From positions 1 through 42,797 of the forward strand of contig VGCG01000006.1 of the NCBI GenBank assembly GCA_016870175.1: 42,797 bases of DNA. Direction: 5' to 3'. Positions 1 to 8,808 of the stretch are shown one piece after another. A program made the position numbers and the translations under genes. This DNA is from Alphaproteobacteria bacterium. Lineage in GTDB: Bacteria; Pseudomonadota; Alphaproteobacteria; Pelagibacterales; Pelagibacteraceae. Under the pieces are notes generated by a model, which made no database searches, had not been told where the DNA came from, and saw only the letters and a program-made list of their open reading frames with translations. The first letter of the stretch is position 1; each line of letters begins with the position of its first letter.

Positions 1-90
1 AGAGATAATTTTAAAGCTATTCAAGTAGCAGATTTAAATAATTTAACAGCTGAAAAAGTATTTGAACAATTAATCCTAAATATTAATTAA
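1..90 (+). CDS. C-terminal end of an unidentified protein (partial)
   Basis: An open frame enters from the left edge and ends at a TAA at 88-90, giving the last 29 residues of a protein. The tail is short and helical-looking (it includes AEKVFEQLILNIN) and is not enough to assign a family. Its stop overlaps by 8 bases the 3' end of the convergent glycosyltransferase gene, a spacing typical of this compact genome. Because a glycosyltransferase follows, a cell-envelope role is possible, but this is context only. Confidence 0.5.
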   Translation, partial: RDNFKAIQVADLNNLTAEKVFEQLILNIN

Positions 91-1168
91 TTAAAACTTT
101 TTTATATTCCTCAATAATATTGGACCAGAGAAATTTAATCGCATAGTCTTTGGCATTTTTTCCATATTCAATATATTTTTTATTTATCAGCATCGAATTA
201 ATGGATGAATAGATATCATCTAGACTATTGCCATCGCAAATTAATCCTGTTTGATTGTGTTTAATTGCGTCAGCCGCACCACCATCCTTGCCCCCAAGAG
301 AAGGAACTCCATATTGAGCAGCTTCGATATAAGCTATGCCAAATCCTTCTACAGATTGTTGATACATAATAGAGGGCATTACAAATATGTTGGATTTGGC
401 TACTAAAGCATTTTTTAAATTAGTGCTGATATCTCTAAAAAACATAACCTGTTTTTCTAAATTTAATTCTTCAACTAGTTTTTTTATATTTTTTTCTTCA
501 TCACCATAACCTATACAGATGTAAACAATATCAGGATATAATTGTTTAAGATTTCTTAGAGCCATAATTATTTTTTCGTGATTTTTTCTTTTTTCAAATC
601 TTGAAACAGTTATTAATCTAGGAGTTTTAATTTTGAGCAAACTTTCAACTTTATCTAATAATTTAAGGTCAAGTTTTTCTACCGGATCAATTCCAGGATT
701 AATGACAATAATTTTACTTTTATTAACCCCGTTAGTGATCGCTAAATTTTTAGTAAATTCGGAGTTTGCAATGACTTTTTCAGTGGTGTTTAATACACTT
801 ATTAATCGCTTGTTCTGATCTGAGCCTTTTAAATGATTAATTTCTTTGCTATGAATGAGACAATATTTTTTTTTATTTGTTTTTAGTAATTCTAAACTTT
901 TCCAATGATCTGCAATTATTCCTTGAACTTTATTATCTTTAATAAATTCATTTATTAATTGGGCTTTACGATATTTTCTTAATAATTTTATTCCGGCGAC
1001 TCTTTCAATTGAAAACGAGGCCTGCTCGTCAAATTTTTTATGATCATCGTGATAATCAGCAAAAACTTTTATCATAAAATTTTTTGCTAATTCTTTTGAA
1101 AGTCCCCACATTAGATTTTGCATGCCACCTAACTCAGGTGGAAAATTTCGGCTCACAATTAAAAACAT
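83..1168 (-). CDS. Glycosyltransferase family 4 (GT-B fold)
   Basis: The 361-aa product has the two-domain plan of GT4 retaining glycosyltransferases. The N-terminal half opens with the acceptor-side glycine loop (residues 9-16, PPELGGMQ). The C-terminal half carries the usual donor-binding features: ITVSRFEKRKNHEKII near residue 187, and the EGFGIAYIEAAQYGVPSLG loop near residue 275, where the E-x7-E glutamates bind the nucleotide-sugar. It probably adds a sugar to a surface glycan or lipid from an NDP-sugar at the inner membrane face; donor and acceptor cannot be told. It is the downstream partner of the thioredoxin-like gene, whose stop overlaps its start by one base (TAATG), so the two are probably co-translated. 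Confidence 0.85.
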   Translation of the reverse strand: MFLIVSRNFPPELGGMQNLMWGLSKELAKNFMIKVFADYHDDHKKFDEQASFSIERVAGIKLLRKYRKAQLINEFIKDNKVQGIIADHWKSLELLKTNKKKYCLIHSKEINHLKGSDQNKRLISVLNTTEKVIANSEFTKNLAITNGVNKSKIIVINPGIDPVEKLDLKLLDKVESLLKIKTPRLITVSRFEKRKNHEKIIMALRNLKQLYPDIVYICIGYGDEEKNIKKLVEELNLEKQVMFFRDISTNLKNALVAKSNIFVMPSIMYQQSVEGFGIAYIEAAQYGVPSLGGKDGGAADAIKHNQTGLICDGNSLDDIYSSINSMLINKKYIEYGKNAKDYAIKFLWSNIIEEYKKVLIN

Positions 1169-1722
1169 TAATTATTTTTCCATTTAATACTGCAGCCAGC
1201 ACTAGGAATTTGGTTTTTAGGACCTTTTCCAGTTTTTGCAATCTCCTGCATTGCTTCTAGCAAATCACTATTACCATTTCGTACTGGAATTAAATTTTTA
1301 ATTTCTCTAAGTCTGCCTCGATATTGTAATTCGAGGTTTTTATTATAGCCAAAAAAATCAGGTGTACATACAGCACCATAATTTTTGGCAATTTCCTGAG
1401 TTTCATCAATTAAGTAGGGAAAATTAAATTGATTATCTTTTGCATATTTGATCATATTTTCAAATGAGTCCTCGGGATAATTCTTTACATCATTAGCGGA
1501 TATGGCTACAGAGTTAATCCCAATTTTTTTCAATTCATTACAATCTTCAACCATGTCTTTGGTAATAGCCTTTACGTAAGGACAATGATTACAAATAAAC
1601 ATTATTAACGTTCCATTTACACCTTTGATATCTTCTAGAGATAAAATTTTATTTTCAGTAGATTTTAATTTGAATGGCAAAGCTTTTTTACCAAAATCAC
1701 ATATTGGAGTTTGAATGGGCAT
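1168..1722 (-). CDS. Thioredoxin-fold redox protein (AhpC/TSA-like)
   Basis: The product has 184 aa. The first strand of a thioredoxin fold leads into a CxxC pair at Cys44 and Cys47 (MFICNHCPYVKAI). This matches the thioredoxin-family proteins with a CNHCPYV signature that are annotated as AhpC/TSA or redoxin-domain proteins. No signal peptide is visible, so a cytoplasmic thiol reductase or peroxiredoxin-like role is expected; the substrate is unknown. The gene lies immediately upstream of the GT4 gene and only 20 bases from the divergent gamma-carbonic anhydrase, so its promoter must sit in or near that gene's start. Confidence 0.8.
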   Translation of the reverse strand: MPIQTPICDFGKKALPFKLKSTENKILSLEDIKGVNGTLIMFICNHCPYVKAITKDMVEDCNELKKIGINSVAISANDVKNYPEDSFENMIKYAKDNQFNFPYLIDETQEIAKNYGAVCTPDFFGYNKNLELQYRGRLREIKNLIPVRNGNSDLLEAMQEIAKTGKGPKNQIPSAGCSIKWKNN

Positions 1723-1742
1723 GTTATAAGAATATATAAATT

Positions 1743-2255
1743 ATGTTTTATGATTTAAAAGATAAAAAACCGCAAAACTCTGGAGATAATTGGGTTGCAC
1801 CTAATGCCATTGTTATTGGTAATGTAACTTTAGAAAAAGACTCAAGTATTTGGTTTAATGTTGTATTAAGAGGTGATATTGAAAATATTTATATTGGCGA
1901 AGGTTCCAATATACAAGATGGCTCTGTTCTTCACACAGATCCAGGCTGTCCTTTAAAAATTGGAAAAAATGTAACCGTTGGACACTTGGTTATGCTCCAT
2001 GGGTGTACTGTTGATGATAATAGTCTAATTGGTATTGGTGCGGTTATTCTTAACAATGCTAAAATTGGAAAAAATTGCATTATAGGAGCTAAAGCTTTAA
2101 TAACAGAAAATAAAGAAATTCCAGATAATTCATTAGTTGTTGGAACTCCTGGAAAAATAATAAGAAAAGTTACGGACATAGAAATCAAGCATATAAGTGA
2201 AAACGCAAAGCATTACCAAGATAATTGGAAAAAATACTCTAAATCTATCTTTTAA
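1743..2255 (+). CDS. Gamma-carbonic anhydrase family protein
   Basis: This is a 170-aa left-handed beta-helix protein made of hexapeptide repeats (IGEGSNIQDGSVL, IGKNVTVGH, IGIGAVIL, IGKNCIIGA). The three zinc-ligand histidines of the family are in place: His64 (VLHTD), His81 (VGHLV) and His86 (LHGC). Family members form trimers and include true gamma-carbonic anhydrases as well as YrdA/PaaY/CaiE-type proteins of uncertain reaction, so CO2 hydration is plausible but not proven. The length is normal. The gene is convergent with the PNPOx-like gene, with two bases between the stop codons. Confidence 0.85.
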   Translation: MFYDLKDKKPQNSGDNWVAPNAIVIGNVTLEKDSSIWFNVVLRGDIENIYIGEGSNIQDGSVLHTDPGCPLKIGKNVTVGHLVMLHGCTVDDNSLIGIGAVILNNAKIGKNCIIGAKALITENKEIPDNSLVVGTPGKIIRKVTDIEIKHISENAKHYQDNWKKYSKSIF

Positions 2256-2257
2256 AT

Positions 2258-2857
2258 TCAAGGCGTGAGCCAAGTTTCCTGGTTAAGTACTAAATCAAAC
2301 CTAGCCCTTCGGTGTCCTTTTGCTGCTAAATAAAGCCATTCCATGCTTTTTATATTGCATTGAATTACAGTAAAGTTTTTATAACCTTGTTCACTTTGCT
2401 CCATGGTAAATTCAAAATTATCTAATTCAGGTTTTAATCCAGAGGTTGGCACATCAGATTTTGTTCCAGGCCCTTGATCAACTAAATAACATTTTCTACT
2501 GATGTGTTGGGTTTTTAACCAAGATTCTTTGGTGATTTTATTATTATGATTAATGACACACTCAACTTTTAATCTCACTTGAATTTTTTCCTCCTTGTCA
2601 TAAAAAATCATTACAGCATTTTTATTTAATTTTAATTGTGCTATTTTATCTGATCGAATATCAGTGTGGTATTGTAAAAGATTATTTTTTTGATCTGATT
2701 TTCTAAGAACGACAATTCTTCCATCAAAATCAGATTGATTACCGCAAATAAAAACTGGTATTCTAAATGGTGAACTTCTATTTGTTACCGCGTCATCTAA
2801 CATCATCCAAATTTTTTTTTTTATTTCATCTAAATTTTCGTAGTAGGTTGGTTGCAT
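2258..2857 (-). CDS. Pyridoxamine 5'-phosphate oxidase family FMN-binding protein
   Basis: The 199-aa product resembles the split-barrel FMN-binding PNPOx family. An N-terminal strand pattern (RIPVFICGNQSDFDGRIVVL) is followed by a basic nucleotide-binding stretch (HTDIRSDKIAQLKLN) and ends in WLYLAAKGHRRARFD, like the C-terminal segment of PNPOx-like proteins. It is probably a flavin-dependent oxidoreductase. Whether it is the real PdxH or one of the many paralogues is unclear; the sequence is divergent, so I give no gene symbol. Four bases separate it from the upstream dehydrogenase gene on the same strand, so the two are likely co-transcribed. Confidence 0.7.
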   Translation of the reverse strand: MQPTYYENLDEIKKKIWMMLDDAVTNRSSPFRIPVFICGNQSDFDGRIVVLRKSDQKNNLLQYHTDIRSDKIAQLKLNKNAVMIFYDKEEKIQVRLKVECVINHNNKITKESWLKTQHISRKCYLVDQGPGTKSDVPTSGLKPELDNFEFTMEQSEQGYKNFTVIQCNIKSMEWLYLAAKGHRRARFDLVLNQETWLTP

Positions 2858-2861
2858 AGAG

Positions 2862-3728
2862 TTAATTTCTCAATCTTTTTATTAAACTAGAAGTATCCCA
2901 ACGGTTGCCACCCATTGATTGTAATTCAGCATAAAACTTATCAACTATTTCAGTTATAGGTAAAATTGAACCGTTATTTTTCGCTTCATCAATAGCAATT
3001 TTTAGATCTTTTCTCATCCAATCAACCGCAAATCCAAATTCAAAATTATTATCAATCATGGTTTTGTATCTATTTTCCATTTGCCATGATTGGGCAGCTC
3101 CTTTTGAAATAACTTCAATAACATCTTCCATTTTGAGACCAGCTTTAATTCCAAAGTTAATTCCCTCAGATAAACCTTGAATTAGTCCAGCTATACAAAT
3201 TTGATTTACCATTTTAGCGAGCTGTCCGTTGCCAGCTGGACCAAGAAGCTTCATTTTTTTGCTATAACATTTAATGATATCTTTTGCTTTTTCGTAATTT
3301 TCTGGGTCTCCACCGATCATTACTGTTAATGTTCCGTTTTCAGCGCCTGATTGACCACCAGAAACTGGAGCATCTAAAAATCCAAAACCATTTTTTTTTG
3401 AAAATTGATATATTTCTCGGGCAATAGTTGCTGAAGCAGTTGTATTGTCTATGTAGATCGCATTTTTTTTAATTTTCTTAAAAATTCCATTATTGCCGAA
3501 GGTTACTTCTCGAAGATCATTATCATTTCCAACACACGTAAATATAAAATCAGCTCCCTCAGCAGCTTTTTCAGGTGTATCAGCTTTAGAACCTTTAAAT
3601 TCACTGAGCCATTTGTCAGCTTTGATTGTGGTTCGGTTATAAATAGTTACATTGTGACCAGCTTTTGATATATAGCCTGCCATTGGATAACCCATGACAC
3701 CTAAACCTATAAAGCTTACAGTACTCAT
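2862..3728 (-). CDS. NAD(P)-dependent beta-hydroxyacid dehydrogenase (HIBADH/GarR family)
   Basis: The 288-aa product has an N-terminal Rossmann domain with GLGVMG (residues 8-13), the substrate-binding signature DAPVSGGQSGAENGTL (from about residue 119) and the catalytic lysine in GQLAKMVNQ (Lys172). This is the full architecture of 3-hydroxyisobutyrate, tartronate-semialdehyde and related dehydrogenases, which oxidise a beta-hydroxyacid with NAD(P). The exact substrate is not readable. Its start codon is only 12 bases from the divergent MFS start, so promoter elements must lie inside coding sequence. Confidence 0.85.
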   Translation of the reverse strand: MSTVSFIGLGVMGYPMAGYISKAGHNVTIYNRTTIKADKWLSEFKGSKADTPEKAAEGADFIFTCVGNDNDLREVTFGNNGIFKKIKKNAIYIDNTTASATIAREIYQFSKKNGFGFLDAPVSGGQSGAENGTLTVMIGGDPENYEKAKDIIKCYSKKMKLLGPAGNGQLAKMVNQICIAGLIQGLSEGINFGIKAGLKMEDVIEVISKGAAQSWQMENRYKTMIDNNFEFGFAVDWMRKDLKIAIDEAKNNGSILPITEIVDKFYAELQSMGGNRWDTSSLIKRLRN

Positions 3729-3740
3729 ATTTTCTTTTTT

Positions 3741-4952
3741 ATGATTTTTAAAAGTTTGAATTTTAAATTAATTTTATTTGGATTTATCTTTACATTTTTT
3801 TCAAGTTTTGGACAGAGTTTTTTTCTTGGACTATTTAATTCAAACATAAGAAATACTCTCTCTATTAGTCAGGGAGAATTTGGAACAATTTATGCGTCTG
3901 CAACATTATTAAGTAGCTTCATTCTTATATGGGTTGGAAAAAAAATTGATGATGTTAATATTTTAAAGTTTTCACTCTTTGTTATCATTTTGTTAGCGGC
4001 ATCAAGTTTTATTTTTTCTAAAATTTCCTCATTAATTTTTTTATTTTTTTCAATTTTCTTAATGAGACTTTCTGGTCAAGGATTAATGTCTCACACAGCT
4101 GCTACAACAATTTCAAGATATTTCGATAAAAGTCGAGGTAAAGCACTTAGCGTATCATGGTTAGGCTTATCATTGGCAGAATTTACTTTACCATTGGTTA
4201 TAGTTTTTTTGTTAAATATATTTGAATGGCAAAATATTTGGATTTCTATTTCAATTTTAATAGTTTTGACTTTACCTTTAGCTTCATTTTTTTTAGTAAG
4301 AGATATTAAATTTGAGTCTAGAGAGATTTCAAATAAAGAGAATTTAATTGAAAAAAAAATTAAGCAGTGGCAAAGAATTGAAGTTATTAAAGATTATAGA
4401 TTTTATATCATTTGTTTAAATTTGATAGCAATGCCGTGGATAGCAACTGGTACTTTTGTTTATCAATCATTTATCTCTGCTTCAAAAGATTGGGGACCTT
4501 ATATAATTGCTCAATCATTTATGTTCTATTCAGTATTTTCTGTTATCAGCTTATTTTTTTCTGGTTTTTTAGTAGACAAATTTAGCAGTAGAAAATTATT
4601 GATCTATACGAATGTTCCTTTGTTCTTTTCAACAATAGTAATTTTTTATTTTGATAATCCTATCTCATCATTTTTCTTCTTTGGTTTACTAGGTATATCC
4701 AATGGCTTAGCAAATGTTTTAGGCTCTTCGACCTGGGCTGAAATATACGGTGTTAAATATATCGGATCAATAAAAGCCCTAACAACTTCATTGATGGTGT
4801 TTTCTACCGCCTTTGGTACAGCACTTTTTGGTGTTTTTATTGACAAAGGCCTAACTATTGAACAAGTTTCTATAGTTTCAGGAATTTATGTTTTAAGCAC
4901 AATAGCACTATTGTTTTTGATCAAGAGTAAACTTGATCCTCAATATTTATAA
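3741..4952 (+). CDS. MFS transporter
   Basis: This is a 403-aa membrane protein with about 12 hydrophobic segments split into two halves by a charged cytoplasmic loop near residues 190-220 (KENLIEKKIKQWQRIE). The small-residue helices and the second-half loop SGFLVDKFSSRKLLI are typical of the major facilitator superfamily. Substrate and direction are unknown. The adjacent divergent dehydrogenase hints at an organic acid, but that is context only. The chosen ATG leaves the first helix starting at residue 8. Confidence 0.8.
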   Translation: MIFKSLNFKLILFGFIFTFFSSFGQSFFLGLFNSNIRNTLSISQGEFGTIYASATLLSSFILIWVGKKIDDVNILKFSLFVIILLAASSFIFSKISSLIFLFFSIFLMRLSGQGLMSHTAATTISRYFDKSRGKALSVSWLGLSLAEFTLPLVIVFLLNIFEWQNIWISISILIVLTLPLASFFLVRDIKFESREISNKENLIEKKIKQWQRIEVIKDYRFYIICLNLIAMPWIATGTFVYQSFISASKDWGPYIIAQSFMFYSVFSVISLFFSGFLVDKFSSRKLLIYTNVPLFFSTIVIFYFDNPISSFFFFGLLGISNGLANVLGSSTWAEIYGVKYIGSIKALTTSLMVFSTAFGTALFGVFIDKGLTIEQVSIVSGIYVLSTIALLFLIKSKLDPQYL

Positions 4953-4994
4953 ATTCTCCTTGATTTTTGAAAGCACGCTGTGTAAATACTGCGC

Positions 4995-5498
4995 ATGGCA
5001 AGAGTAACCGTAGAAGACTGCATCGATAAAGTAGAAAGTCCATATGAGTTGGTGTTGGTTGCTAAAGAAAGAGCAGTTCAACTGAACTCGGGTATTGAAC
5101 CAAATTTGGATAGAGATAATGATAAAAATACAGTTATCTCTCTTAGAGAAATAGCTGAAGATAAAATTAAAGTATCTGACCTAAGAGAAAATGCAATTTA
5201 TAAACTTAGAAAACATGTTGAACAAATAGATGATGGCTTACTGGATGATGAAGAGGTGGGTGATGATTTTGAAAACATGTATAAAGGTGAAATTTCAAAA
5301 AGCGGAACACCAATTTTGCCATCTAAAAGAGCTAGAAAAACTCCAGAAAAATTTCAGATATTTAAAGACGATATAGCTGAGTTGTCAAAAAAAGCTGAAC
5401 TAGAAAACAATATTCAGGATAATGATGAAATTATCGAAGACGAGGAAGAAATTTCTTTAGACGAAATAGCAGAAAAAGAAAATAATTCAGAAGATTAA
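4995..5498 (+). CDS. rpoZ: DNA-directed RNA polymerase omega subunit
   Basis: The N-terminus MARVTVEDCIDKVESPYELV and the following AKERAVQLNSG and AIYKLRKHVE segments match alphaproteobacterial RpoZ, which helps assemble and stabilise core RNA polymerase. At 167 aa it is longer than the usual 90-135 aa. The extra length is a C-terminal tail very rich in Asp and Glu (about residues 130-167), probably disordered. It stands alone here; the Rsh/SpoT gene that often follows rpoZ is absent from the window. Confidence 0.9.
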   Translation: MARVTVEDCIDKVESPYELVLVAKERAVQLNSGIEPNLDRDNDKNTVISLREIAEDKIKVSDLRENAIYKLRKHVEQIDDGLLDDEEVGDDFENMYKGEISKSGTPILPSKRARKTPEKFQIFKDDIAELSKKAELENNIQDNDEIIEDEEEISLDEIAEKENNSED

Positions 5499-5603
5499 TT
5501 AATTCACATAATTTTTGCTTTATTCTTTGACAATAGCCCTTTATTAATTAAAAATTACAAATTATTAAAATTTTTAAGAATAGAATAGCTTATTTAATTT
5601 AAT

Positions 5604-6497
5604 ATGAGACACCCTCACTACTTTAAAATTGCAATAGCATTAACTCTTTCCGCAGGTGCATGGGGCCTTTATTGGTTACCTCAAAGAGTATTTGAGGACG
5701 GAGGTTTAACAGGAGGTTGGGGCTCAATTTCTCAAACGTTAATCGCATTTATATTATTACTGCCAATAACAGTTTGGAGATTAATTAAAGGTAAAAGTAG
5801 CGGTCTAGAATTGCCACTTACTGGTTTATTACTAGGAGGTGGTTATTATTTTTATGCGATCTGTTTTCTCTTGACTGATGTAGTTCGGGCATTGTTATTA
5901 TTTTATATGGTGCCTGTTTGGGCAACTGTCTTTGAGATCTTATTTTTAAAAAGAAAACATGGATGGCAAAGAGCAATAAGTTTAATTTTAGCAATTGGTG
6001 GTTTGTGGGTTGTTTTTGCTGAGAATAAAATTATACCATTGCCTCAAAGCTTGGGGGATTGGGTTGCTTTAGCGGGAGGTGTTATATTTGCAGGTGGAAT
6101 GACCCGACTTGAACTTATCAAAACGGATGGTATTTTTCCAATAGTCATGTCATTTTTTTTCTACGGAACTTTGTTTGGAATTGTTTCAGGATTAGCACTT
6201 TCAGAAGGTTTAGGTCCAATTCCATCCATTGACTCATTTATTTCTATGTCAATTTATATAACTGCTTTTAGTTTATTTTTTTATATTCCAACAATAATAA
6301 TCATACTTTGGGCACCCACACAAATAGGTTCAGGAATATGTTCTATTCTTTTTCTAAGCGAGGTACTGGTAGGTGCGATCTCGTCCAGTATCCTTACAGA
6401 TGAACCATTTGGTTGGCGTCAAATCACAGGGTGTTCCTTAGTTATTATTGGAGCTATTCTTGCGGTAGTTCTCACCCCTAAAGAAAAAAAAATTTAA
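5604..6497 (+). CDS. DMT superfamily transporter (EamA domains)
   Basis: This is a 297-aa protein with about ten transmembrane helices arranged as two EamA repeats. The first repeat contains ALLLFYMVPVWATVFE, and the second ends with a LTDEPFGWRQITGC motif before the last helix. EamA proteins export or import small metabolites such as amino acids; the substrate is not readable. It is followed 26 bases later by dusA and then by a TauE permease and a HIT gene, all on the same strand, which could form one transcript. Confidence 0.85.
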   Translation: MRHPHYFKIAIALTLSAGAWGLYWLPQRVFEDGGLTGGWGSISQTLIAFILLLPITVWRLIKGKSSGLELPLTGLLLGGGYYFYAICFLLTDVVRALLLFYMVPVWATVFEILFLKRKHGWQRAISLILAIGGLWVVFAENKIIPLPQSLGDWVALAGGVIFAGGMTRLELIKTDGIFPIVMSFFFYGTLFGIVSGLALSEGLGPIPSIDSFISMSIYITAFSLFFYIPTIIIILWAPTQIGSGICSILFLSEVLVGAISSSILTDEPFGWRQITGCSLVIIGAILAVVLTPKEKKI

Positions 6498-6523
6498 AAT
6501 AAATATTTTTTTTTAATATTTAA

Positions 6524-7519
6524 ATGCAAAAAATTAATCGAAAAATTTCAGTCGCACCAATGATGGATTGCACAGATCGGCACGAACGTTATTTTCTAAG
6601 ACTAATGAGTAAAAATGTAATGCTTTATTCAGAAATGGTTGCAACCAAATCAGCTATTCACGGAGATAAAAAAAAGATACTTTATTTTAGCCCTGAGGAA
6701 AAGCCATTAGCTCTTCAAGTTGGAGGATCTAATAAATTAGAGTTAGCAGAAGTTTCTAAAATAGCCGAAGATTTCGGATATGACGAAATTAATATTAATC
6801 TTGGATGTCCAAGTAAAAAAGTTCAAAAGAATATGTTTGGTGCTTGTTTAATGAAAGAACCAAACCTTGTGGCTGAATGTATTAATGCAATGGTCAATGC
6901 TTGCAATATTCCTGTTACCGCTAAAACTAGAATAGGTTTTGATAATATTGAAGATTTTGAATATTTGAATAATTTTATTCATAAAATGAATAGCGCAGGG
7001 TGTAAAACTTTTATTTTACACGCAAGGAAAGCAATCCTAACTGGTCTTTCGCCAAAACAAAATTTAAATATTCCTAAATTAAATTATAATATGGTTTACA
7101 AAATAAAAGAGCAAAATCCTGATTTAGAAATTATTATTAATGGTGGAATTTCTAGGATTAATGAAATAAATAACCACTTAAATTTTTGTGATGGAGTTAT
7201 GATTGGTAGATCAATCTATCAAAATCCCTATTCACTAGTAGAGATTGAAAAAGAGATTTTCGGTACTAAAGAAAATCCAACACGAGAAGAGGTGGCTGCA
7301 AAACTTCTAGAGTATTTAGAAAAAGAAGTAAAGTTAGGAACAAAAGTTAATCATATTATGAGACATACAGTTGGTTTATATCATGGCCAGGTAGGTTCAA
7401 AAGATTGGAAGAGGTATTTAAGTGATAATATGATGGCACGAGACTCAGACTTTCAAAAAGCAAAACATATCATGACGATCGTCCAAAATAATGAAAAAGC
7501 GATCTTAACTCATGTTTGA
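6524..7519 (+). CDS. dusA: tRNA-dihydrouridine(20/20a) synthase DusA
   Basis: The 331-aa flavoprotein reduces uridine 20/20a in the tRNA D-loop using NADPH. It opens with the Dus start ISVAPMMDCTDRH, carries the catalytic cysteine Cys95 in NINLGCPSKKV, and has the FMN phosphate-binding NGGI and DGVMIGRSIYQNP segments. The C-terminal segment RHTVGLYHGQVGSKDWKR is characteristic of DusA rather than DusB or DusC. The stop codon overlaps the ATG of the next gene by one base. Confidence 0.92.
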   Translation: MQKINRKISVAPMMDCTDRHERYFLRLMSKNVMLYSEMVATKSAIHGDKKKILYFSPEEKPLALQVGGSNKLELAEVSKIAEDFGYDEININLGCPSKKVQKNMFGACLMKEPNLVAECINAMVNACNIPVTAKTRIGFDNIEDFEYLNNFIHKMNSAGCKTFILHARKAILTGLSPKQNLNIPKLNYNMVYKIKEQNPDLEIIINGGISRINEINNHLNFCDGVMIGRSIYQNPYSLVEIEKEIFGTKENPTREEVAAKLLEYLEKEVKLGTKVNHIMRHTVGLYHGQVGSKDWKRYLSDNMMARDSDFQKAKHIMTIVQNNEKAILTHV

Positions 7520-8355
7520 TGGATATTATAAATTCTAGTGAAATATTTAATTTATTGTTAGTTTTAATTTTATCTGCATCAGTAGCAGGTTTTATGGCAG
7601 GATTGTTAGGTGTTGGAGGTGGAATTATTATGGTGCCAGCACTGTATTACGCATTTAGCGTTTTGGATTTTGATATTGCAACTCGAATGCACTTATCAGT
7701 TGGAACATCTCTAGCTATTATTATTCCAACCTCAATTATCTCAACCAAGACCCACATGGAACATGACGAAGTTGAATTTAAAATGGTCAAGCAATTTGCA
7801 GTTTTTATTCTTATCGGCGTTTTCACTGGTGGCTTTTTAGCAGTAAATTTAAAAACTTCAGAATTAGTTTTGTTTTTTTCATTCTTTACTTTTTTAGTTG
7901 GATTGTTTTTTATTTTTATTAGAGAAAAATTATTAGAAAATCCAAAAAAAATATCAGACTTATTTAAAAGTATCTCAGGAATTATAATTGGTTTTATTTC
8001 TATTCCCTTAGGAATTGGTGGTGGATCCTTAATGGTACCTTTGATGAGAATTTTTGGATATGATATTAGAAAATCGATTGGCACTGCTGCTGCAATTGGT
8101 TTTTTGATTGCAGTTTTTGGCACGATTACCATGGTAGTTGGTGGTGAAATTATTGACAATATTAATAGCCCATTTAGTCTGGGCTATATTAACTTATTAG
8201 GTTTTATTGTATTTTTTCCTATGACCATGCTTATGGCAAGACTAGGCGCTAAAGCTGTTTATAAAATTAATAAAAGTTTATTAAGTAAAATATTTGGATT
8301 ATTTTTAATAGTTGTTTCAATTAGATCCTTTATTGAGTATTTATCCTTCAATTAA
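7519..8355 (+). CDS. TauE/SafE family permease (first paralogue)
   Basis: A membrane protein of 278 aa from the ATG at 7519 (a TTG one codon earlier is possible). The two repeats of the family are clear: GLLGVGGGIIMVPAL in the first half and PLGIGGGSLMVPLM in the second. The family includes sulfite and sulfoacetate exporters as well as carriers of other anions. There are no sulfur genes next to it, so its substrate is open; a second member at 36863 sits in the apr locus. Starting at the overlapping stop of dusA, it is likely translationally coupled. Confidence 0.85.
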   Translation: MDIINSSEIFNLLLVLILSASVAGFMAGLLGVGGGIIMVPALYYAFSVLDFDIATRMHLSVGTSLAIIIPTSIISTKTHMEHDEVEFKMVKQFAVFILIGVFTGGFLAVNLKTSELVLFFSFFTFLVGLFFIFIREKLLENPKKISDLFKSISGIIIGFISIPLGIGGGSLMVPLMRIFGYDIRKSIGTAAAIGFLIAVFGTITMVVGGEIIDNINSPFSLGYINLLGFIVFFPMTMLMARLGAKAVYKINKSLLSKIFGLFLIVVSIRSFIEYLSFN

Positions 8356-8408
8356 AATTATGGTTTAAAATTTTTTCAAAAAAACTTTTAATTAACTAAT
8401 GTAAACAT

Positions 8409-8804
8409 TTGAATAAATTAAATAAAAATTTCTTAATATCATCTCATTATATTGGGGATTTGAAGCTGTGTACGGTAAGACTTATGGATAATGAAAAATT
8501 TCCTTGGATTATACTAATTCCTAAAAGAAAAGAGGTCACTGATATCACCGACTTAAACTCAAAAGATCAAACACTACTAATGAAAGAAATAGTTCATGTA
8601 AGTAAAATAATGAAAAAAGTTTTTAAAACAACAAAGCTTAATTTGGAAAAAATTGGCAATATTGTACCGCAACTGCATATTCATATTATTGCAAGATATC
8701 AAAATGATTATACTTGGCCACTTTCAGTATGGGTCAAAAAAGGCAAAATTTATTCTAAGGATAAATTAAATCATGTATTAAATAAATTACGTAGGTTTTT
8801 TTAA
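8409..8804 (+). CDS. HIT-domain protein
   Basis: The 131-aa product starts at a TTG. It belongs to the histidine-triad family of nucleotide hydrolases and transferases. The family signature reads VPQLHIHIIAR (residues 87-96), with Gln88 in place of the first histidine of HxHxH. To my knowledge this is the normal pattern in the alpha/gammaproteobacterial branch that also carries LMDNEKFPWIILIPKR early in the protein, so it is not a damaged site. The substrate is unknown. It is the last gene of the rightward run from 5604, with a hairpin five bases after the stop. Confidence 0.82.
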   Translation: MNKLNKNFLISSHYIGDLKLCTVRLMDNEKFPWIILIPKRKEVTDITDLNSKDQTLLMKEIVHVSKIMKKVFKTTKLNLEKIGNIVPQLHIHIIARYQNDYTWPLSVWVKKGKIYSKDKLNHVLNKLRRFF

Positions 8805-8808
8805 GATA

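Noticed and set aside
633..818. Open frame opposite the GT4 gene
   Set aside because: It lies wholly inside a well-supported gene on the other strand and shows no motif. The same holds for opposite-strand or out-of-frame stretches at 1931-2188, 4646-4846, 7647-8159, 10868-11107, 12137-12355, 15158-15358, 20723-20935, 21698-22138, 33958-34188, 34394-34621 and 38883-39141.
8409..8804. HIT protein as an inactive variant because the first His of the triad is Gln
   Set aside because: The Gln-x-His-x-His form is, to my knowledge, normal for this proteobacterial branch, so it is not evidence of damage.
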